Assembly (NCBI GenBank): GCA_022841705.1
Contig: JALHQZ010000002.1
Span: 744,001 to 808,000 of the forward strand
Source: Pirellulales bacterium
GTDB taxonomy: Bacteria > Planctomycetota > Planctomycetia > Pirellulales > Lacipirellulaceae
Length of the DNA stretch: 64,000 bases
Direction: 5' to 3'
Made by a program: the position numbers and the translations under genes. Shown here one piece after another: positions 59,859 through 64,000 of this stretch (position 1 is the stretch's first letter; every line of letters starts with the position of its first letter). A model generated the notes under the pieces. The model was not told where the DNA came from and made no database searches. It saw nothing but the letters and a program-made list of their open reading frames with translations.

Positions 59859-60566
59859 ATGAAGACGACTTGCACCCCCTACTTTGGTCCGCTGGTCGCG
59901 CTGCTGATGGCGGCGTCAAACGCTTCGGAGGCCAGCCAGATTGTCTACTACAACGACTTCGATGGCGGGCTACTCGTCGCCCCCGGCGTGACAGCAACTC
60001 AGACAGGCGGGGTCACGGTCCCGACTATCGCGCCGTACAACGCCACCTACGGCAATATCGCTCGCGCCGATGACAATACGGCTGGCATCGAACTGGTCTT
60101 CAGCAATCTGCCGGCGCACACGGGCGTGAATCTTGACTTTGCACTGGCGCTACTCGACTCGTGGGACAGCACCGACGGCGGTAACTTCGCACCCGATCTG
60201 CTCGAGCTGTTCATCGATGGCGCCCCCTTCGCGGCCTATACCTACAACAATGCGTTGGGAACGATTAAGGACATCGACGGCGGTTCGTTACTGTACGAGT
60301 ACGTACAGTTCGACACCAACATTTTCTACAACGACACGGTCGTCGACTTAGCGACCGACCCCGGACTGATCTTCCCGCACACCGCCAGCACGCTCAGCCT
60401 GAAATGGATCGCCTCTGGCACCGGCTGGCAGGGTGGTTCCGACGAAGCCTACGCGATCGACAAGGTGTGGGTGGAACTTACAGGCGTGGCGATTCCCGAG
60501 CCAGCGACGTGGCTGCTGGTGGCGCTCGGCGCTGCGGGGTTCGCGCTCCGGCGGAACGTGGGTTAG
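59859..60566 (+). CDS. PEP-CTERM exported protein
   Basis: 235 aa. Signal peptide (FGPLVALLMAASNASEASQ), then a beta-rich lectin-like/LamG-like ectodomain (YYNDFDGGLLVAPGV, LFIDGAPFAAYTYNN, LSLKWIASGTGWQGGSDEAYAIDKVWVEL) with no catalytic residues I can identify. The C-terminus is a PEP-CTERM sorting signal: IPEPATWLLVALGAAGFALRR. GAGGAG lies 8 nt upstream of ATG 59859. Probably processed by an exosortase and released to the surface or matrix. No exosortase is in the window. Confidence 0.87.
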   Translation: MKTTCTPYFGPLVALLMAASNASEASQIVYYNDFDGGLLVAPGVTATQTGGVTVPTIAPYNATYGNIARADDNTAGIELVFSNLPAHTGVNLDFALALLDSWDSTDGGNFAPDLLELFIDGAPFAAYTYNNALGTIKDIDGGSLLYEYVQFDTNIFYNDTVVDLATDPGLIFPHTASTLSLKWIASGTGWQGGSDEAYAIDKVWVELTGVAIPEPATWLLVALGAAGFALRRNVG

Positions 60567-60645
60567 CCGCGATCGCTCGTCCCCGCGCTTTCAGGAGTAG
60601 TCCGACCACACGCACAAAAACGCGGGGACAAGAGATCGCGGCTTA
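60563..60645. repeat. Inverted repeat, AGCCGCG family
   Basis: 25-nt arms 60563-60587 and 60621-60645, three mismatches. The left arm overlaps the stop codon of the PEP-CTERM gene. Same words as the repeat at 52495-52565. Confidence 0.8.
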
Positions 60646-60683
60646 CACCAGCCTAACTCATCCCCGCGTTGGGGCTACTTGCC

Positions 60684-61343
60684 TTACTTCAAATCCACGC
60701 TCCAGTACGCCGCGTCGATAAACGCTTTCCAACTGGCGTACTTGGGGTTGCCGAGTTTCATCGCCAGCAGCGGGCTCCGCGCCGGGCGGACCGGTTTACG
60801 GATCAGCTTCATGCCCGCTTCTGTCGGCGTACGGCCCCCCTTACGCACGTTGCAGCGGATGCACGCGCACACCACGTTCTCCCAGGTGGTTTCGCCCCCG
60901 CGGCAACTCGGCACCACGTGGTCGATCGACAGCTCGCTGGTGGGGAACGTCTTGCCACAGTACTGGCAATGGCTGCCGTCGCGCGCGAACAGGTTCCGGC
61001 GGTTCAGCCGCACGCGCTGTCGCGGTAGGCGGTCGTAGTGCAACAGGCGCAGCACTCGGGGGGCGCGGATCTCGAAGTTGATGCTCTTGATCCAGTCCTC
61101 GTGCGGCTCTTTGAATTGGGCCTGCAGGTCGCTAATTTCGCGCCACGATTCAAAATCGTAGTTGGCGAACTGGCCCTCTTCGATGTGGACCACTTCCGCT
61201 AGCTTGCGGAGTAAGAGCCCGAAGGCGCGCCGTACGTCGATCACATGAATCGCCATGTACTGGCGGTTCAGCACGAGCACGCTGGCGTGCAGCGCGCTCA
61301 GTCCTGGGTGTGTTGGTTGCGCGGTAACTCCCACGGTCGACAT
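60684..61343 (-). CDS. HNH endonuclease-domain protein
   Basis: 219 aa. N-terminal 100 residues are a conserved accessory part (VLVLNRQYMAIHVIDVRRAFGLLLRKLAEVVHIEEGQF). The C-terminal half has the HNH domain: CQYCGKTFPTSELSIDHVVPSCRGGETTWENVVCACIRCNVRKG, with the DH dyad and the two CxxC zinc pairs. This layout is widespread in bacteria (HNH protein near 200 aa) and is not part of a mobile intron here; a role in DNA repair or defence is possible but unproven. GAAGAGG lies 6 nt upstream of ATG 61343. Confidence 0.9.
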   Translation of the reverse strand: MSTVGVTAQPTHPGLSALHASVLVLNRQYMAIHVIDVRRAFGLLLRKLAEVVHIEEGQFANYDFESWREISDLQAQFKEPHEDWIKSINFEIRAPRVLRLLHYDRLPRQRVRLNRRNLFARDGSHCQYCGKTFPTSELSIDHVVPSCRGGETTWENVVCACIRCNVRKGGRTPTEAGMKLIRKPVRPARSPLLAMKLGNPKYASWKAFIDAAYWSVDLK

Positions 61344-61920
61344 GGCGGCCTCTTCACACGGTGCGACGGAAGCGTCTCGTGCCGCGAGGTGGCTTCCGCT
61401 CAGGCGGATAGCGAACGCGTCGAATCGGTGGTCGCCTCGAGGTTCCGTCCCTGACGGAGCCCGCAATGGGGGCGCCGCGATCACGGACGCGTTCTCCCAC
61501 AGACCGAGCCGACCGCCAAAAGGTTCTCGCCCGAGGGCGATGCGCTCCGCCGGAGTGCCGGTGCTAGGGTCAACGCATTCAGCGCTGCCGATCTACCCCA
61601 TTTTAATGGCCCCCATGCGGCGCGGCTAGTCGGAACGGGGGATTGGGGGGAAAATTCCGCAAAGCTTCATCTGGCTATTAGCGGTTAGCTCTTGACTATG
61701 GGCCAGGAAGAATGCCACAAAACTTTTCTTGCCAACAGCTAACAGCCAATCGCCAACAGCCTTCCCCTATCTGTTGCAACGCAATCTCCAGCCACCCGGC
61801 GCCCCGAAAACTTTCCGCTCCGAGGGTTGCTTCCCCCTACCGCTTGTCACTAGGATGAAGCGAAGTGGCGCCGCGGGGCGCTCGACGTGAGGTTTCCTAG
61901 GGAGGTCGCGAGGCGCCGTC
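61344..61920. other. Long intergenic region with word repeats, no gene seen
   Basis: 577 bp between divergent genes. A loose inverted repeat of TTAGC/CAGCC words lies at 61672-61756 (listed separately). Both promoters must be here, but I cannot assign them. Confidence 0.55.
61672..61756. repeat. Imperfect inverted repeat of TTAGCTG/CAGCCAAT words
   Basis: TGGCTATTAGCGGTTAGCT (61672-61690) and AGCTAACAGCCAATCGCCA (61738-61756), complementary at most positions. It lies upstream of the Cys-rich small gene. Confidence 0.55.
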
Positions 61921-62223
61921 ATGATCCACTTCACTTGCGATTGTTGTCACCGCGTCATTGATTCGGAATTAGAAGTGCGGTACGTCGTAAGAATGGAGGT
62001 CTACGCATCGCTCGACGACACGGCGGTGCGGGAAGAAGAGCGCGATCACTTGGCGGAGATTGAAGATATTCTTGAAAGCATGGACGACCTGGACGACGAT
62101 CAAATTGGCGACGATGTCTACTCGCAAGTTCGCTACGATCTGTGCAGCGACTGCCGCCGCAAGTTTGTGAAGAACCCGCTCGGTCGCGGGGCGACGGCGA
62201 AGGTCGATTTCAGTAAGAATTAG
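61921..62223 (+). CDS. Small Cys-rich (zinc-ribbon-like) protein
   Basis: 100 aa. FTCDCCHRVID at the start and LCSDCRRKFVKN at the end give CxxC-type pairs suited to one zinc. The middle is strongly acidic (EEERDHLAEIEDILESMDDLDDDQIGDD). No named family is recognised, but the C-x-C-C ... C-x-x-C pattern and length are typical of small planctomycetal regulators or structural zinc proteins. A GAGG-like site lies at 61904-61911, 9 nt upstream. It precedes the gspF-like gene, separated by the CGACGGGCT inverted repeat. Confidence 0.8.
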   Translation: MIHFTCDCCHRVIDSELEVRYVVRMEVYASLDDTAVREEERDHLAEIEDILESMDDLDDDQIGDDVYSQVRYDLCSDCRRKFVKNPLGRGATAKVDFSKN

Positions 62224-62230
62224 ATCCCAT

Positions 62231-62290
62231 GTACGACGGGCTTCTTAGCCCGTCGAGCTTTTTTCCGACGGGCTGAGAAGCCCGTCGTAC
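62231..62290. repeat. Nested inverted repeat, CGACGGGCT family
   Basis: 25-nt arms 62231-62255 and 62266-62290 around a 10-nt loop with a T-run (TTTTTT). Each arm is also a short palindrome (CGACGGGCT...AGCCCGTCG). The GTG of the gspF-like gene is 2 nt after it. The right arm also occurs at 42486-42507. Confidence 0.85.
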
Positions 62291-62291
62291 T

Positions 62292-63323
62292 GTGAGCTCG
62301 GTGCCGCTTTCTTCCCAACAGCTTGCCGACTTGTGCCATCGGCTGGCGCTCTCTTCGCACTCGGGAATCGATGTGCGCCGCACCTGGCAGAGCGAGTGCG
62401 ACCGCGCACCGCGGCGATACGCCGCGGCGTTTCACGCGGTGAGCGATGCGGTGAACGCCGGCAACTCGCTAACCGAAGGCCTCACCGAAGCGGGTATCTT
62501 TCCGCGCCTCATGGTCGAGCTCGTGCAAGTTGGCGAACAGTCGGGCCAACTGACCGAAGTGCTGAAGCGATTGAGTGAACATTACACACGCGTCGTCGAG
62601 CGCAAGCGCCGCTTGCTCTCGTTCCTCGCGTGGCCGCTGTTGCAGTTGGGGCTCGCAGCGGTGGTGATTGGGCTCGTCATCTTGGTGCAGGGGTATATCA
62701 CCGGGCTGAACAACAAGCCGTTAGATATGCTCGGGTGGGGACTCTATGGACCGAAAGGATTGTTGATCTATGCGAACGCCGTTGGCGCGCTGGTGATCGT
62801 TGGCTGGCTGGTGGTGCGAACGCTCCGTCGCGGAGTGGGATGGGGGCGGCCTGTGCAGCGATTCTTTACTGGGCTGCCGATCGTCGGCGATGCGCTCCAG
62901 AAAATCGCGCTCGCACGGATCGCCTGGGCGCTGCACTTGCTACTGAACGTGGAGATCGATCTGCGGCGGCTGATTCCGCTCGCGCTCCGCTCCACCGGCA
63001 ACGACTACTACCAGCAACACACGGCCGCGATGGTGGCCGACGTAGCAAGCGGCAAACCGCTGGCCGAGGCGTTTTCGAAAACAGGCGCCTTTCCGCGGCA
63101 CTTCGTCGATTCGTTACAGGTGGCCGAAGAAGGGGGGCAAATCGTGGAGTCGATGGCTCGACTGTCGAAGCAGTACGAAGAGGAAGCGGACTCCGCGCTC
63201 TCGGCGCTCTCCATCGCGCTGGCGGTTCTCGTGTGGCTGGCGGTGGCGGCGGTGATCATCACTATGATCTTCCGCATCTTCGGCTTTTACACCGGCGTGC
63301 TGAACGACGCCCTCGAAATGTAG
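62292..63323 (+). CDS. Type II secretion/type IV pilus-like inner-membrane protein (GspF/PilC family)
   Basis: 343 aa. Two tandem GspF repeats: CHRLALSSHSGIDVRRTWQSE with VGEQSGQLTEVLKRLSEHY, then ALHLLLNVEIDLRRLIPLALRSTGN with VAEEGGQIVESMARLSKQYEEE. Each is followed by hydrophobic helices (LLSFLAWPLLQLGLAAVVIGLVILV, GALVIVGWLVV, LSIALAVLVWLAVAAVIITMIF). GspF/PilC form the membrane platform that pilus or secretion ATPases drive. No gspE, gspD or pilin gene is visible in the window, so it is an isolated member. GTG 62292 is the start, right after an inverted repeat. Confidence 0.88.
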   Translation: MSSVPLSSQQLADLCHRLALSSHSGIDVRRTWQSECDRAPRRYAAAFHAVSDAVNAGNSLTEGLTEAGIFPRLMVELVQVGEQSGQLTEVLKRLSEHYTRVVERKRRLLSFLAWPLLQLGLAAVVIGLVILVQGYITGLNNKPLDMLGWGLYGPKGLLIYANAVGALVIVGWLVVRTLRRGVGWGRPVQRFFTGLPIVGDALQKIALARIAWALHLLLNVEIDLRRLIPLALRSTGNDYYQQHTAAMVADVASGKPLAEAFSKTGAFPRHFVDSLQVAEEGGQIVESMARLSKQYEEEADSALSALSIALAVLVWLAVAAVIITMIFRIFGFYTGVLNDALEM

Positions 63324-63427
63324 CCATCCTCGATAGCCGAAGGGCCACATCCTCCGACGGGATGCTTGAAAGCCTACCGGCAATTCGGTGCCCCGTGGAT
63401 TGCGTCGCGATACGGCTCAATCTGAAA

Positions 63428-64000
63428 TTATTCTGGGAAGCGATCGGTGAAAATCACTTCGTCCATCGCCAGTTGCCCGCCGCGGGGGTGTGCGGGCTTC
63501 AGCGCTTTGCCCACGACCACGATCATGCCGATCACATGATCGGCGGGCAGGTCGATCAGCTTGCCGACGGCCACGGGATCGAACCCAATCATTGGGCAGG
63601 AATCGTACCCCAGACTCTTGGCGGCCAGCATGAGCGTTTGGCCCGCAATGCCGGCGGAGCGCATCACTTCGTCGCGTTCCACCTGCGGTCCGGCGTTGCT
63701 GTAAAACTGGCGGATCATCGGCACCAGCATTTCCTGCGTGGCCGGAGGTGAGTTTCGCCAGTAACGCTCGGGCGATTTGTCCCACGCCTTCAAATCGCCG
63801 CAGATCACCACCGTCAGCTGCGCCTCTTCAATCTGCGCCTGGTTCCACGCTGCCGCGCGAACGGCCTTCTTCTGCGCGGGATCGCGCACCACCACGAACC
63901 GCCAGTTCTGAATGTTAAACGACGTCGGGGCCAGCAGCAGGTGCTCAAAGAGTTTCTTCTCGTCAGCAACTGGCAAGACAAAAGAGGGATCGTAATGCTT
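63428..64000 (-). CDS. Nitroreductase-family protein, 5' end off the right edge
   Basis: 191 codons visible, C-terminal end at 63428. The frame is open to base 64000 and continues beyond it. KHYDPSF (residues near the edge) and LLLAPTSFNIQNWRFVVVRD are the N-terminal FMN-binding region of nitroreductases; SAGIAGQTLMLAAKSLGYDSCPMIGFDP is the second conserved block. Family members reduce nitro groups or quinones with NAD(P)H and FMN. The true start lies past the right edge; TTG 63976 is not likely to be the start because the motif upstream of it is family sequence. Confidence 0.88.
   Translation of the reverse strand, partial: KHYDPSFVLPVADEKKLFEHLLLAPTSFNIQNWRFVVVRDPAQKKAVRAAAWNQAQIEEAQLTVVICGDLKAWDKSPERYWRNSPPATQEMLVPMIRQFYSNAGPQVERDEVMRSAGIAGQTLMLAAKSLGYDSCPMIGFDPVAVGKLIDLPADHVIGMIVVVGKALKPAHPRGGQLAMDEVIFTDRFPE

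Noticed and set aside
61485..61920. tRNA or small RNA gene
   Set aside because: No cloverleaf or conserved box seen; only word repeats.

Overview
The window comes from a Planctomycete, most likely of the Pirellulales type (inference). The reasons are a secreted PQQ-propeller protein opening with WPQFRGP, a BBP7-type outer-membrane barrel, two PEP-CTERM proteins, extracytoplasmic proteins of low complexity, GC-rich DNA with many genes lacking a Shine-Dalgarno, and many intergenic inverted repeats. No rRNA, tRNA, CRISPR array, insertion sequence or phage gene was seen. Coding is dense, on both strands, with short operons.

Layout. 1-7.6 kb: the 5' two thirds or so of comEC (running off the left edge), the PQQ propeller, a CorA-like transporter with an apparently leaderless promoter, a small helical protein, the thyA-folA operon, and a DNA methyltransferase carrying a dead GIY-YIG domain. 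7.66-7.70 kb: a 38-bp perfect palindrome with a 16-bp core of parS (ParB-site) type. 7.8-12.1 kb: a tightly coupled operon on the minus strand with an SbnA-like diaminopropionate-type synthase, an FAD/NAD(P)-binding protein and a type III PLP decarboxylase. 12.4-30 kb: a stress/storage island with KatE catalase, two SDRs, small hydrophilic and Gly-zipper proteins, DUF4142, a hybrid histidine kinase, a PNPOx-like protein, GH130 plus GT4, and a GH13 amylase. 30-35.3 kb: a type VII secretion-like locus. It has one three-module FtsK/EccC-like ATPase with large coiled coils and three consecutive small genes that share a WxG-like motif in which Gly is replaced by Asp/Glu. 35.5-39.0 kb: a FAAL-ACP-oxoamine synthase fusion. 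39.4-50.4 kb: BBP7 barrel, TraB/GumN protein, PEP-CTERM metalloprotease, LysM protein, an alpha/beta hydrolase without its nucleophile, a vWA protein, a divergent HxlR/cupin pair with two clear operators, and an iron-sulfur/SCP2 fusion. 50.6-64 kb: TlpA-type thioredoxin with Ca-binding-like repeats, nucleoside/sugar MFS, ilvD, a lipoprotein pair, ECF sigma factor, 7Fe ferredoxin, PEP-CTERM protein, HNH protein, Cys-rich small protein, GspF/PilC-like protein and a nitroreductase running off the right edge.

The best candidates for undescribed biology are the type VII-like locus (30121-35337) and the SbnA/FAD/decarboxylase operon (7821-12132), which lacks any neighbouring siderophore synthetase. 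The parS-like palindrome and the methyltransferase with a pseudo-nuclease domain come next. The many intergenic inverted repeats fall into several word-based families, often sit right at stop codons, and in places look like terminators. All functional statements are from reading the sequence and family knowledge; no search was run.
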